From Hetaerina americana (Eukaryota > Arthropoda > Insecta > Odonata > Calopterygidae): a DNA stretch of 64,000 bases. A program made the translations under genes and the position numbers. Below the pieces are notes generated by a model. That model ran no database searches and had not been told where the DNA came from. It worked only from the letters and a program-made list of their open reading frames with translations. Within the stretch, counting starts at the first letter, position 1; every line of letters begins with the position of its first letter. The stretch spans positions 43,631,238 through 43,695,237 of the forward strand of contig JAKTNV010000005.1 in the NCBI GenBank assembly GCA_022747635.1, read 5' to 3'. This document shows, one piece after another, positions 21,921 to 35,885 of the stretch.

Positions 21921-24900
21921 GACGTATTCCTTCACCCGCTCTGACATTTCAGGATTAAGCAAAGCTGATACCTGCTGGAACTTCTCCATACACTACATTA
22001 GGTTTTATACATTTTCCTTGCTTTTAATAATCATCCAATCACTTTATAGAGGTTATTTGACGGATAAGATTTAATTTACTTCCGTATTTAATTTACTTCC
22101 GGACTACGTCCGACAGAATAGTAGTACTACGCCACATTTTGAAATATATCCCACCTAAAATTTGTAAAATATTTGCAAATGTTGTTTGAAACGGTAAGTT
22201 ATATGCAGTTCAATGAATTTACTTTTCACGCTGGTAGTAGTCCGAATAATATTGACAGCACAGTAGTAGATTCTCCCCACTAATTCACAAAACCATTAAA
22301 TAAGTATTTCATTGGCAATAGTTTATATTCTAGTTTAAGTATAACTAATGATTAACGGATAAAACGAGAGTTAATGTAATGCTCAGATACTTAAATAATA
22401 AACGTTTTAATAAATGTATTCAACTATAATTTACGAAAAAGTTATTTTTATCTAGGACAGAGAACCCTTGAGTCTGAAAATATCAAGCATTTTCAATAAT
22501 CTTTGGGGAAAAAGTTATTTTAACATAGGCACCGGAAAAAAAACAGGATTAACCTTTTAACCAAAGCTCTGAACCACTTGGCAGTGAGTATTGAAAAGAT
22601 CTCTTGAAATATCAATGCTTTTTAAAGATATTGAAGGGATTATCATTTAGGTTTGGCTTAGAATTTTGGAAATCCGTTCCTAAGTCACATTTTCAAATAA
22701 AAATTATAAATAAATTGGAATTTTGTCATTCTTAAATTTTATCCAGTAATATTTTTATTTAGTTATGTTTAATTCTACTACAAATCATAATGCATATTAT
22801 ACTCCATGTATTCCCTTTACCAAATAATTTTGCCTTTGAATTTCCCAAGACCTGGTAATAGTTTGAAAACTTACCGTCTCTCTTCCCATTGCGTTGGAGA
22901 GGAGAGGCGCTGGAAGGACGCAGTTTCCATGATAACCGATGGTGACGCCACTGCGGAGGGAAGGGGACGGCTTTGCTGGAACGGTTAGAGTCGCGAAAGT
23001 TAAGGCGTTACGTCGCACTTTGATTAAAGCGCGCAATTCCACACAAGTCTAATTTTCCGTCTTCCACCCTGTATTCGAAAACAAAAAGTATTTCATGTAG
23101 AAAAATTTGTAGATTTATTGATTCGACTTACGTCTTTAATCTTACGATTCAGGTTTCTCTACATAGTATTATCTCCAGGTGTTACTACGGCTATACTAAG
23201 AAAAAATACAGCATTGCTCATTCCACTTAATATTTTATTGTAATGAACTGAGTTTAATTACATGGCATCATCTTCAGGTGTTATTACGGCACCTGAGAGG
23301 AATTAGTAATGCTGTATGTTTTCTTACTACATCGGATAAGTATCACAGAGTTAAACTTTATTTTACCAATTTTAAATATTATTACGGTTACAAAATAAAC
23401 CGGTGTTGGGTGAAACTCATATTTCATCATTCAACCGCCGAAGAAAGTGCTGTAGACTATTGGCCACTAAGGGAAGATTTTAAGCTTACTCTTTGTAGAA
23501 AAATGTCTCCGATAACCGAATTTCTAATTTGATAAGTAGTAAGTTTTATATATCTGTATACGAGTATATATACCATAGAAATACATCGTCCATAGCCATT
23601 CTAACCGCGGAAAAGTTTGGAAGATTGTTACTGAATTTACCAATGCTAATTATTCTTCTTTCACACTGCTCATTATCGGTAGTTTTTAGTTTAAATGTAG
23701 GGCGGAAAACGCCAATTACAACAGACGGAAAAATATTTTATCTGGGTTAGTTTACCATTGTAAGAAATGTGCTGATATTATTTTCTCTATATAAATTAAA
23801 ACTTAGTGGTCACAAACGTGAATGTTTAGTTTTGGATTCTGAAATATATCAATTTCATCCAAATTTAACAATATATGACTTGAAATACAGATTGCGTCAC
23901 AATTGTGCTCTGTATTTTTTTTAAACGAGTCAATTTTAATCAGGCCAAAGTATCTTAAAAACATTACTCAAGATATTCATTCGACTGCGTTCAGATAAGT
24001 TCTGCATTCTTGAATCAGATTGCAATACAGCAAATGCCTTTACTAAATGAATTTGAAAACATCCAGGTCATCCATTTATTTAACCGTGCATTGAGCTGTA
24101 GACTCGTGATAACAACTGAAATAAGTCTCTAAAATTGGCACAATTCTCATTCAAAACTCTTCATATTTCATTTGAAATCAAAGATCAATCGTAAGTTAAA
24201 GAAAATAACTATCATGAAGTTATTTCCGGGAATGACGAGGTTAGAGCAAGAACAATTACGAGAGTGTGTCTCAACGAGACATCTGGAGACCAAAACTGCC
24301 TTAGTTGCGCTCACAAGTGCAGACGTATTGCATTACAGGGAACATCCCCGAGTGGCACTTAGGTATTTCAATCCAACACCCACAATAGAGGTGGTCTCGG
24401 ATAGGTGCTTTATCTGGCCAACACGCCTGATAGCACAAATTGGACTGTCTATCCAGATTGAATCTAATTGGACTGACTACCCCAGTCAACTGCCAAGTGA
24501 CATAGTTATGTTCTAACAAGAAGCCTTATCCAAGAAAAATCAAAATGACAAAAAATAATCATGCATTGCACATGATACTCGCAAGAAATGGTTAACAACA
24601 GGATGAATAATTTCAGCGATGAAAGAAATATGAAATATTTTTAAGTTAATTAAAACGAAATTTCACCTCAGTTTATCAGTTTTCCCATGACCCTACCCCA
24701 TCATTCTTGTTTTATATTCCATAAAGAGCAGGTCTAGCAGTCCAGAGCAAACTGTCCAGACACGGAAAAACTCTTAAATTGAAAAAAATCAAAAAAAAAA
24801 GAATGTTAGATAGAATTTGATGTTTCCCAAACATTAGAGTAGATATCAATGAAAGAAGCAGATACTTCCAATGATCTAAAAGAATAATGGCTTTCAAATG

Positions 24901-27900
24901 TGGCACCACTATAGGATATTGACAATAATATGGATCAATTTGGTGACTAATGAACATTTTTGAATCATGGATGAACAGATTTCAATGGAAAAAATAATAT
25001 ACTGAGTTAAGTGGACATTAGGAACATGCTGAAACAACAATTTTTTAAAAACATCGTATTAGATGATTACGATTACTCTCCGAATAAGATGAAAACACAG
25101 CAAAGGAAAGCTATGGATGTTAAGTGTTAGCCACTGGAATTACGATGGAATGAAATGAAGTACTGGGTCTAGAGCAGAGTACATGAAAGCTAAACATACA
25201 CCAAGATGAATCTAAATATTAAGTTTCAATGGTATTATTTTCACCCTAAATATCTGGGAAGAGTTTTTATGATGTTTTTGACCTCATTAAAAAGACTTGA
25301 TTATCCATTTTTGGTGAAAATAGTCTTATATTATAATTTACCAGGAGAGGCAGAAAAAAGGTATTTGGTGATGTCTCAGTCGAATTGATTTCAATTTCGG
25401 ATAAAAACACCACTCTTACTTCAGGCCCTGGCCAAAATCGCCATTAGTTTTTAACATATCTATTCTAGCACGTTGGTTCTAAAGAACCTGCTTACTCTTA
25501 TCCCACAGTTCCCGAAAATACTCCATTGTGAAGGAAATGAAGATAATATACAGGAGATATAAACGAACTCTCCACAGCCTTCTCTTATAATATGATCAAG
25601 TTTCCAATTGCTATCGCAAAAAAGGGAAACGTAATGCTTAAACGGAACTTCAAAATATGGATGCAATTTTCATGGCATGAGCGTCCCTTGGATCTCCTGT
25701 TACTGTTGCGCTGTTTTCACTGGAATATTTCACATAAAATTCCTTAATTCTGCGTAAAGGATGGAAATTATTCATAATGAATACCTTCCTTATGGAGTAA
25801 ATTTTCATTCATTATGAATCAAAATTCTTGGTAGAATATTTTAAAAGCTTGATTCTTGTGATTTCAAACTTGGGTTTCTACAAGATGACGGGCAATTTCC
25901 AAATCAGAAATATGTAACGTACACGCACATGTCAGAAATAAATACTGATCTGGAGATGGAAATAATAACTATCAATTTACAAGAATTATCTTTCAAAAGT
26001 GAAGGATATCATGTATTCTGCTTGCGCTCTCGAGGCTGATGGAGCTCAGCAAAACCTATTCCAACAATTGAACTGCCAGCTTATAAAGAGGGAAGGTACT
26101 CCCAAGTTATCATTTTGACTACTTCCAGTTATCAGAGCGGTTTGGGTACTCCCAGTTATCAGAGTGCACCTTGGAGGTAATTATAAAATCTAACACGGCA
26201 CGGAAAGCTCTCTTTTTGGATGAGTCCCGACATTGCCAGCGAGTGAAAAGGAAGTAAACGGTTATGTCACCGAAGTTTCGAATAAAAAAATGTTCGAAAA
26301 AAATGAAAATGACCCAAGTCCTGATGTACTGAGGGTAACTTCAACGTTAAAAAAACAAGCTGGTGATACCTACAAAAAGACTCGGTAAAGTCCATCAAAA
26401 GAGGGTGGAGACCAGAGAGTTAAAAACAGTGAATTATACCGAATCACCATAAGTGAAGTAAAATCACAAGATAAAAGTAAATTAATCGATATGAGCTTCA
26501 CATAGGCAAATGTACGTATATTTAAAGTTAGGTACTCATAGTGTCAAATGACTGTTACATCATAACTTAAATGTCAATTCAGACCAATCTGTTACATTTG
26601 GCGAGTTAAACAAATATGTGAACTTGAATGCATGACTAACCTAGAATTAGTTACACTCAATACGACAAACATTGGGGCACGTCGAGGCATCATCAGAGTT
26701 TTTCAACTCAATAATGGAGTTAAGTGACGGAGCTAGTATTTTTTAATATTATTTTCTTTGGAATAAAACTATGCTAATATTCTCATTTAAAAATTCATCA
26801 ACTTCACAATTTTACATGAAAAACATTCAATTAAATGTGATGGATTGTATTGAAGAAGGGCATAATATGAATAAGAACTCCAGACAAGAGAGTCCATTTG
26901 TCGTCAATTGTGAGTATCATAAATGACTGCTATGAACCAATAATGCAGTGAGGTTGGGATACGTGACTTAAAAAGCAAAAATAGTGGACCTTAAAGCTTA
27001 GAAAAGATTATTTCGGCTGTATGGTAAAATTCATGGACGAAAATATTAAATTTAAATTGATTTGTGAAGAAGTAAAATTGAGCATCATGTATAGGCATGA
27101 CGCACAGCAAATGGCTTAAGGTCAGAACGGTAAACTAAGAAAGCATCTTAACTAAAGTGATGCAAAACAACATCAAAGTCATCCCGGTGATGATACAAAT
27201 AATAATCACGGCTTAGTTGTCAGGGGAAGCCAACTAGAATGCCAAAGGACAGGTAACAATGTTAGAGGCAAGATATAAATAACGCACGTGAGAGAGTGGA
27301 GGATTTTCCAGGACATTCTTACCAAGAGAAACTAACGAAGACCAAATTTAAGGAAGTATTCTGAAAGGGAGATAGAATCGTCTGAACCATGCCATTAAGG
27401 AAGTATAAACAAAAAGCATAAGACTGATAAAAGTGAAAACAGAATACCTTGGATAAAAAATAATGAATATTCAAGTACTGTTAAGGAAGCATTTACATCC
27501 GTGACCCGAGCAAGGTTTTTGTATTGAAATAATCCAAGAAATAAAAAAAATACGCACGAGACGAAGTAACTTGCGTGGGAACGACTAGAAAGTCACCGAA
27601 ACATAATTACAGAAAAAAATATCAATAGGAAAAATGCGCGCAAGACATAAGATAATGCATGAAAAAAAGTCAATGTGATTTTTATTTCTGAAACATATTC
27701 CCGGCATTTGGTGGATCAAGATGCGCAACATTTTGCTCATATTCCAAACATTACATTTTTTTCATAAAATTAAAGGTAATAGAGAGAAAATGCTCATGAA
27801 ATAATATTTCCGTTCAATAAAGAAATTTAATTTAAAAATTCCACCATAAATTCAAAAGTTGGAAACAAAACACGCCAAGGAAAAAGATAACAGTCATTCA

Positions 27901-29870
27901 TTTTATATTACGGAGATAACACCACAGAAGCTAAACGCAACTGAAAACGCGATAGAGAAGTGTCTTATAATGCCTCAGTAGCTATTATCCTGTTAAATAG
28001 GTTTTATTTAAGATCACTTCAGGAAATATATTTTTAAAATATTTAATTTCGCTGCTTTTCCGCGGAATATTCCAAGCGAGAAATAACGACGGCGTTGTAA
28101 TCAACGTATTATCATCCGAAAATAATATTAACTTGAAATTCGCGAGGCTAGAGGAAATTAAGCGCGAATTACTTCTCGTAATTACTGAAATGATATCTTC
28201 AAACACCAGTCAAGAGCAATGATATTCATTAAACAGACTGCGAAAAGGATATTTCCTCAGTTTATTGAATATTAAGTGCAACCCCCTTTAAAGTCAAAGA
28301 GATGAACGAAGAAAAATATACCTTGCGTCCCAGACTGACGCTTGGGCAGAAAATAGGATAACCGGGTTCTAATAGCCATCAACAAGGGTGACCATTATAA
28401 TCCCGAAGGTGGATTTGAAAGGTGAGCTCACCTCATGTTAAACCCAAAGGCGTGACAAATTTACACTTAGGGTTTAACTAACCGCTCCTGTCTTAATGCT
28501 TCTATGTGGTTTCACGCACAATGTCTAATGCACGAAAAATCAAACAGGTTGAGTTAAGTGGGGTGTGCCTAGAGGCGTCACCCGTAACCAAAACCTGACT
28601 CTCCGCCCATTATCTCAGCAATCTTCCCACGCGATTAACATGTTCTTTATTTGAATGCACCGATTTATCAACATCCAACTGAGGTAAACAACCACTGTTG
28701 TCTCCTTTCCCATATATTCAACTAAGTCAATACATGCTCCATCGACACAAAGTCCCATATTCTGAAAGAAATTGCTTTAAATAAGGGAACGTTATATATA
28801 AATCGAATTTAGTTGTTTTTCAAACTTTCTTCGTAATTAATAATTCTTGACATAGCCCATCGTTACAACGATAAATCCGCGAACAAGACATTAACTGATT
28901 ATCAAGTCTAGTTTTCTTCGTTCCCTTCGTGCTCGTAGATGCATAAATTGATTTTGAGGTATTTGAAATAGCAAGCACAAGCATAGATTTCCTGGAACCA
29001 AATCAATTATGAGCATATATTTTTCAATTCCAATGAAACTCGATCACATTCCTCTCCCGCCCGCTCTTGCTTCCCCCTACCTACAGTGGCAAATAATTCG
29101 CTCGGACGACGCACTGGATGACCTATTCTTCCCCCCCCCCCCCGCTCCTAGCTCCACTTGGTATGATCCAGGCAATTCAACCACCTTCGAATGTGGATCA
29201 TCAACTGAGACGCACAGTATTTCGTGCGTCACCTTCGCGGGCGTTTGACTTGGCTTCGTAAAATGACGAGCTGGGGGAAAAAACTGCACGAAACAGTTTG
29301 AGAGAGATTTTATTCTGGATTAATTACGTAGATCACAACTAGAGTGCAGGTAGATTAGTTGGGACAGTACGCATCAGGACCTATCTATAAAATTAGGCAA
29401 GATTAGTAAGTAAGAGATTTGATTTAGTGAGTTTATTACGAAAGAAAAGAAAGAGTGACGTTATTATTGTCCTAGTTTGAATCTACTGAAAAAACGTAAG
29501 AGGACACTTGTTAGTCAAGACTACACGCTACACTTTTGTTACTATTACATTAGGAAAAATACCATGCAACACTTCAAATTCCCTAAAACCTTAATAATCA
29601 TCTATGACCGCTAGCGATTTTTCTGCAGTCAAACGAAATAGTGGCACAGTTATTATTTTAGCGGCCGAGTTCTCAATTATTCAATGCACACAAATGAAAA
29701 GTGTGGATATTCATCAACTAAGCTCGTTAAACGTACGGGGTCAACCTTGCCGTATGAGCTTGTGGGAATAGCCTCAGGAAACACGCGGCGAAGACTATTG
29801 AAACTGAAAGCGACTCAATTGAGCAAACTAATAAAAGAACCACAAAAATCAACCAGGCGCGTCAAGGCGG
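21921..29870. other. AT-rich non-coding stretch
   Basis: No gene could be supported. A GC-richer island at 22860-23045 and a C-run at 29131-29143 beside a GC-richer block (29040-29260) stand out in composition. Neither carries recognisable coding. Scattered LINE-like debris is possible at about 27120-27460 but is too degraded to claim. Confidence 0.45.
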
Positions 29871-29884
29871 TTGGCTAGATTTAT

Positions 29885-30050
29885 TTTAGAACTTCCCCAC
29901 GGCGTGTGAAATTCAAACATCAGCGGACGTGGGGAAGGGTCAGCACTAAGCACCAACTGCGGTTTTTCTAACTGTGTGCGGAGTCTCCGGGAATTGAATC
30001 TGAACGGCAAAAACCTGAACTTTTTACCCGCTAGGCTACTAGGCCCCTAC
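29885..30050 (-). mobile_element. Diverged SINE family A copy
   Basis: The minus strand from 30050 reads a weak tRNA-like head (GGCCTAGTAGCCTAGCGGGT) and a B-box-like TTCAATTCCCGGAGACTC. Further down is the CACGCCGTGGGGAAG phrase that resembles the family A tail. It is strongly diverged, so the family call is tentative. Confidence 0.45.
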
Positions 30051-31419
30051 AAATTGTACAATTAGTAGTTAAATAATTAAACGCGACAGCACATTTGAAA
30101 TTTTACGAATTCTCGTTTTAATTTCACTCCTTGGCATTATTCGGGTTCCAGAAATTGAACTTTGGTTCAGAAGTTCCCACTTAATTTCATCATAATTTAC
30201 AAAGCCAAAATAGCCAGCTCTTTCCTACCGGATCAAAACGTGTACCCAGGGTATTTAATCGTTGAAATTACACACGATTGCATGCTGATTAGCCTTCCTT
30301 AGACTAGCTTCTAGTTTGTAGGGTAGACCCTTCTGCACTAAAGCGTACTGTCTACAGAATTTATATAAGGTATAAACTAATATTTTGCGAGGGGTGTTTT
30401 TAGCAAACACATTTATTAATAGATTAGCATGGGCTAAAAAACGATAACCAATTGAGAATAATTAAAAAAAATAATTATAAGTACTTACTGAAGATGGTAA
30501 TCGGGTCTTAACTCTCCTCTGCTTGACCGTCCGCGACGAACGTTGCCACCACTATGAGTGCCGGAAAACAAGTGAAACGCGGGGCCAAGGAGTATTATGC
30601 AGAGGTCGCTGAGAGCGAGTTTGACTTGGATTTCAGAAGCGAGGTCAAATAGAGCGGGGAGGGAGAGAGCTATGCGAGAGAGTCAAGCGACGGGGCGAAA
30701 GGGGATGCGCGCGGAGTTGAGGACTGGGACCTCAAAGAGAGACGAAGCTAAACAAAAGAAGGAGGGAAGTGAAAGTGCGGAGAACCGAGGGAGTAGTATG
30801 GGCTAGCAGGAGTCGGCGTTTGACGCTTAGTATGTATAAGAACCTTTGACAGGCATTCAGTTAAGTAACCTAAAGTCCCTGGAAATCCTCGATGTCCAAG
30901 GCTGCCTTGACTTTATGTCCAGAAGCGGAAACGCTTGATAGAAGTTTGTAAGTGCCATTCCAGAGTTAGGCTCTAGCTATCCAATGCAGCAGCAGTTACA
31001 CACTCCAGGCTATCGTCTCCGTTTTATCATTGGCAAATCATCATTTGTAGCGTTGATTGCTTCAGAAAGATACTATTATTTCGCTATTATGCACAGATCC
31101 TGACACTCCTTGGATTTTTTTAACAGTGTTCACGAAGTGAGAGGAACGAGAAGGTAAATTCTGAATATGAATGCCATAAGCCATAATTTTATTATAGTAT
31201 GTTGTATTCATCTCTGAAACACTTTACCTCGAAAAGTATTTACCATTAATACGTAGGCCAACAGTTTTAATTAGACTGGATGAACATCTAGAGAAAAGCC
31301 AAAGTCCAGCTTCCAGGGACTTATCCTGTCCAAAACGTCAAGTTAGCAAGAGAGAGACAGTGATAAATGCTAAACCCACGCTGTATCTGTAGCACAAATA
31401 CAATTCTTCCTTTCCCCTA

Positions 31420-31474
<55 letters not shown>

Positions 31475-33250
31475 TTCCCAATTGTAATTTTTGAAGTGCC
31501 AAACATGAAAATATATGGAAAGCGTTTTGAAGGTGGTAGAGGTTTTTGATCACCATGGAAATACATATTCTTAAGGAGTAACCTACTATAAGTCGCAAAA
31601 TACCTACCATTACCCGTATACAATTATTAGACATTCATAAGGACGTATTTGATTTTCAGCGCTAAGTAACAAATGTGCATTTTATAATCTATTTTTTGAA
31701 GGTTAATACGCATATTACTGTTAGTATTTTTTGACATGTATCAAAATTTTAGGATATTCTATTTTTATTTTAGCCTCTATATTCATCACTGTCAAAAAGA
31801 TATTTTATAATTTTAAAGTAATTTAATATATTGGTTTGATCTGAAATTGAATGAATGCATGTGAGTTGTTTTAACTCATTTAGAGGCATACTTTTAGGAA
31901 ATTTATCCATCATTACATTATTGATGCAAATAGTGTATATGTAATGCTTCGGACAAACTTGACAACAAAGATAATTATTCAAAGCTCAAATTATCATTTC
32001 AGTGATAAAATTTATTTTGTTTATAATTAGTATAAAATATTGAAGATACCTACTTATGCCTCAAATATTTACATTTAATTTTACGTTAATCCAATTTACG
32101 AAATGAACGTGAAATTCGGTACGCCTCTATGGCTGCACGAATTATAAAATGGTACGTGAACAAAGATAAATCTAAGTACTAATTTAAAATTTTCATTCGG
32201 AGGAATATCCAAAAATACAATTTTCACCATGGCATGGGATATTTTACAAAATATGATGTCATTTTCAGAAGACTTGTTTAAATGAAAATGACAAATAAAA
32301 CAAAAAATAACAAACGAAATATGAGTTTTCCTAATCCTATATGTTTGGACGGAAATGAAGATAAATCCTATGGGACGCATAATAGGTGCATTCATAAACG
32401 TTCCTAAATAAAGAAACGAGCAATATCAACATCAAATTTGTCAATGATCGCGAAGGTGCATTATATCTACCCAATTGTAAAAGTTGAGATATGAGAAAAA
32501 GGCAAAGGAAGGAAACACTCACAGTTGATGAGAGATATGAAATAAAAATCCACATTTAACTCCGAAGCCAAAATTCAGTGTTTCTATCATCGTGATGGAA
32601 TTGATAATTTTTGAAATAACTATTATAAAATAGCATTTTATAGCGTAATAATAATTATTTGCAAAAGAATTGCGCGCATGTTTATGTTTTGCATCAGTAT
32701 AAATGTTGAAAATCCTCTTTAATTGGCATACCTCAAGTTCTTCGTCACATGAATGAAGAAAAAATTGTTTTTCAATAATAATACAAACTAAATGTAGTGA
32801 TTTGAGTAAATAAGGATAAATAAGATGATGGATTTCCGGATACATTAGTACTTACCAGCAGTCGACTTTAGATTCCACGTAGGTGACACTGAAATAAACG
32901 TTTTCATATACCTTGTGTGGGAAATAAGAGAATTGCAAAAAATGTGTACAGTTACTGTTCCACGCTTTTATGCACCCAGTGACTTACCTTTACTGACCTC
33001 CTTTTTAAGTGCTCAGCAATTCCTCGATCCAATTACCTAATTGTATAAGACATTTGAAATAGTATATTCTGAACAACAGTGTCTGCTGGATTTTGCTGTA
33101 GGAGCACAGTTAAAAAAATCACACTTTGGATTGGTTGAGTAAACAAAGGTTAATAACGAATTTTAGCAATTCCCTCCACTCGCATGAATCCGTTGGTGTA
33201 CAAAGGGGTTTCACTTCGTATGCAAAATAAAACTACTTGATTAAAAATGT
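30051..33250. other. Non-coding stretch below neuroligin
   Basis: No gene supported. 30520-30830 is a purine-rich, GC-richer block with a short open frame lacking protein similarity. A (TA)n microsatellite lies at 31425-31470. The remainder is AT-rich. Confidence 0.5.
31425..31470. repeat. (TA)n microsatellite
   Basis: About 23 uninterrupted TA units. Confidence 0.95.
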
Positions 33251-33266
33251 AACATATATAACACCT

Positions 33267-33272
33267 TTTATT
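33267..33272 (-). promoter_or_regulatory. Nlg: Candidate poly(A) signal of neuroligin
   Basis: AATAAA on the minus strand, about 80 nt after the neuroligin stop codon. It is the first canonical hexamer downstream and is plausibly placed for a short 3' UTR, but AATAAA is common by chance in such AT-rich DNA. Confidence 0.45.
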
Positions 33273-33350
33273 TTGTAACAAATTAGGGTCACCTTCTTTC
33301 AATCATGTAAAAAATGAAATAGAAATTCATCATCACAATCTAATCGCATC

Positions 33351-34255
33351 TCACACGGATATCTCTAGGATCTGAACCCTTTTCTTCACGCCCACCGTGG
33401 CCGTGGGATAAGGTTCTTGGGCAGTGCTTTTGGCGGCTTTCGCCTTGGGCAGTGTCCAACTCCCAGACACCTGCGGCTTCCCTCCCGCCGCCGCCGCCTT
33501 ACCCCGGCCGCCCCTGAGGGAGCCGGATGGGACGGCGCACGGTGGTGGCAGGTCCAGTGGAGACGAGGGTGGAAGTAGGGCCTTCGCCTCCGCTCCGCTT
33601 GCCACCTCCGCCCGCCTGAACGTCTTTTGGTGCTCGTGGCCCCCCATTACGTCCGGGTATCGCCGCTGTGGGACGACGAGTCCCAGCTCTGCGCCAACCT
33701 CCCCACCCACAAGCTCCTTCTTCGACTCCGAGACGCCGTCGAGAAAGTCTCCGAAGACCCCCAGGCGATCCCCACCACTCCCCTGCTCACTCCCTGGGCT
33801 GCCCGTCCCCTCGTCCGAGCTCGCCTTCTCCTTGAGCACCTTCTTCGCCCCTTCCTCCCCGCGAGCCTCGCGCTCCCGCTGCCGGTAGTGGTGAAGGACG
33901 CCGGCGACGAGGACGGCGGCGTTGAGGAGCAGCAGGACCACCCCGAGGGCGACGGTAATGGAGACGGCAGCAAAGTAGTCGCCGCCATCCGCCCCTGGTC
34001 CCTGACCCCCGGGGGCGACGCCTGTCCCCGCCTCGCTCCCCGCCTCGTCCACCTCGGCCGGCAGTGAGGCGTTGCGGGTTGGCAGCGAGGGGTTGGCGAG
34101 GGAGGAGGGCGAGAGTCCATCCCCCTCTTCACCACCCCCACCCCCGGGGTCGCACTCCATGGCTGGGGGAACGGTGGCCGTGTGCAGGGCGCTCTTGGAC
34201 CACACCGCACCCAGACGCCAGTACGGGTCCACGATGGATTTGTTCAAAATTGCAC
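33351..34255 (-). CDS. Nlg: Neuroligin, last exon (stalk, membrane helix, tail)
   Basis: Begins after an acceptor (TTTTACAG) at 34256 and ends with TGA at 33353-33351; 2 nt complete a split Gly codon, then 300 residues follow. It opens with GAILNKSIVDPYWRLGAVWS, the end of the cholinesterase-like domain, which continues the HLNMG of the previous exon. Next comes a Gly/Pro/Ser-rich extracellular stalk. A single transmembrane helix (YFAAVSITVALGVVLLLLNA and onward) follows at about residues 94-120, with HHYRQRERE as stop-transfer. The tail is low-complexity and ends KKRVQILEISV; insect neuroligins, as I recall them, end very similarly. The last three residues, I-S-V, fit a class II PDZ ligand (hydrophobic-x-hydrophobic) that would anchor postsynaptic scaffold proteins. 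The exon is very GC-rich compared with its introns. Confidence 0.93.
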
Positions 34256-34984
34256 CTGTAAAATATCGTTAGTTACAAAATGAGCAGAAACTTCAGATTA
34301 TTCGCCATTCATTGAGTATTCTACAGGAAATGAAGCAAGGACTTGAAATGCGATGATCTTTCTACCGGTCTGAAAATGATTGGTTCTTAGGCCATGAGTG
34401 GGGTTCTTTTAATTTAATCCGAAAAAAGGGGTAAAATGAATTTCATATAAAAAAATCCGTAATCCCAAACATTTAGGGACATGGGGGTTAGATGTAAAAA
34501 TACCCTATCCTAGAATTAATGCATTTTGAGCAGCAGTAAAAAAAATCTATGGCTTATCAAACGAGTAGCGAGTAAATATTGGAATGAAAAAGTTTAGGAG
34601 GCATGCTATTTCACTTTGGTTAGACCACATCTTGAATGCCCAAAGCTTCGATTGTTGACTTTGGAATGGATCAGGGTCCTTGTACAGCTGCAGTTTGGTA
34701 AAGAGCCACTATTGATAAACGGACGTATTATTATTATTTAACCACATGGAAGGAAGACACTGTAAGCACAAAGTTTACATGCAAGATTCACACTTTTGGT
34801 AAAAATCAAGTAAATACAAATATTTCGATTTCTACGATAACATGTGATAATTATAGCGACGTATTTCTTCGGTAGTCGTGACCAGATTGAGAAGCAAGAT
34901 TTTCTGCGGAATTGATCAATATAAGGCATAGTTTTCCTAAAACAACTTTTGACCACAACAGAACGAAATAGGACGCGCACAAAT

Positions 34985-35105
34985 ATTTGTGAGAGACAAT
35001 AACCGAATGCTAATTAATATAATGGCTGATGACCTGACATTCTATGCCACACACCCTCATGGGTTGCCAGCAAGCTAAGGTATAATGTAATGAGGGCACA
35101 CTTTT
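34985..35105. repeat. Possible interspersed repeat
   Basis: A phrase ATGGCTGATGACCTGACATT followed by GCCACACACCCTCATGGG resembles stretches at about 58780-58825 and 61735-61800 (GGCTGGTGACC, TGTCCTCATGGCGACTT). These are probably three worn members of one dispersed repeat; the similarity is only partial. Confidence 0.35.
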
Positions 35106-35829
35106 GTGCGCATTTAGATCTACTTTATGTTTTATTTACTGGAACGCCTCAGGAAATATCTCATGACCAATGAACTGATGCAAACCCTGTAGCGTTCTTA
35201 CGATAAATGTGCGGCGTGTTATTAGAAAATATTTTAAAATTATAATTTCTGAGATCATTTTTAATAGATCCGAATCAATACTAACATAATCAATCATGGG
35301 TTAAAACAGAGTCAATATCATATCCTTTAACACTATAGCATTATTTATTCTATAAAAATTGAAATGCTTGAAAAAGATTTTCTTATTTTTAACCAATTTT
35401 TAACTTCTTTAACTTTAACTTTTAATTTTTAACTTTTAACCAATTTTTAATTCTTAACCAATTTTTTAATTTGAGGGTTTTAAATGAATTTTAACTGAAT
35501 TTATTTTAAAATATGAAATATTGTTTTTAAAAATAATATGGCTAAAGAATATCTTTATCCAACAAAGAACAGATCTTAAGGCACATTATGAAATGAAACT
35601 AATAGAGGAATTAATGAAATATACCGAATAAAGCTTTATAAAATATAAATTAAAGATACCAAATGTCCTAGAATGTAATTTTTTTCGAAATATTATTCTG
35701 TAATGCAGCTGCCAGTTATTAATTTACATAGCCAAAGTAAGCGAACGTGTGATAATAAGGGTAAAGAAATAATGAAAATAAATTATTAATATACAATTTT
35801 CTTCAATTAACAAATTCCAAAGAAACTGC

Positions 35830-35885
35830 CAGTCAAGGCGAATGATTTTTACTCTCGGAAATTGTTGCATTTTCTTCAATTAATT
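35830..35885 (+). mobile_element. SINE family D tail remnant
   Basis: AGTCAAGGCGAATGATTTTT followed by ACTCTCGGAAATTGTTGCATT matches the tail start of family D (46176 and 46511), then similarity ends. Confidence 0.55.

Noticed and set aside
24172..24519. 114-codon plus and 72-codon minus ORFs
   Set aside because: They overlap on opposite strands, with no motif or splice context; possibly an unrecognised repeat, not supportable as a gene.
30520..30830. Purine-rich open frame as a gene
   Set aside because: Arg/Glu/Ser-rich translation follows directly from base composition; no similarity recognised.
33424..34272. Other-frame ORFs over the last neuroligin exon
   Set aside because: Same GC-driven effect; only the minus-strand frame has a membrane helix, matching splice phase and a family-like C-terminus.
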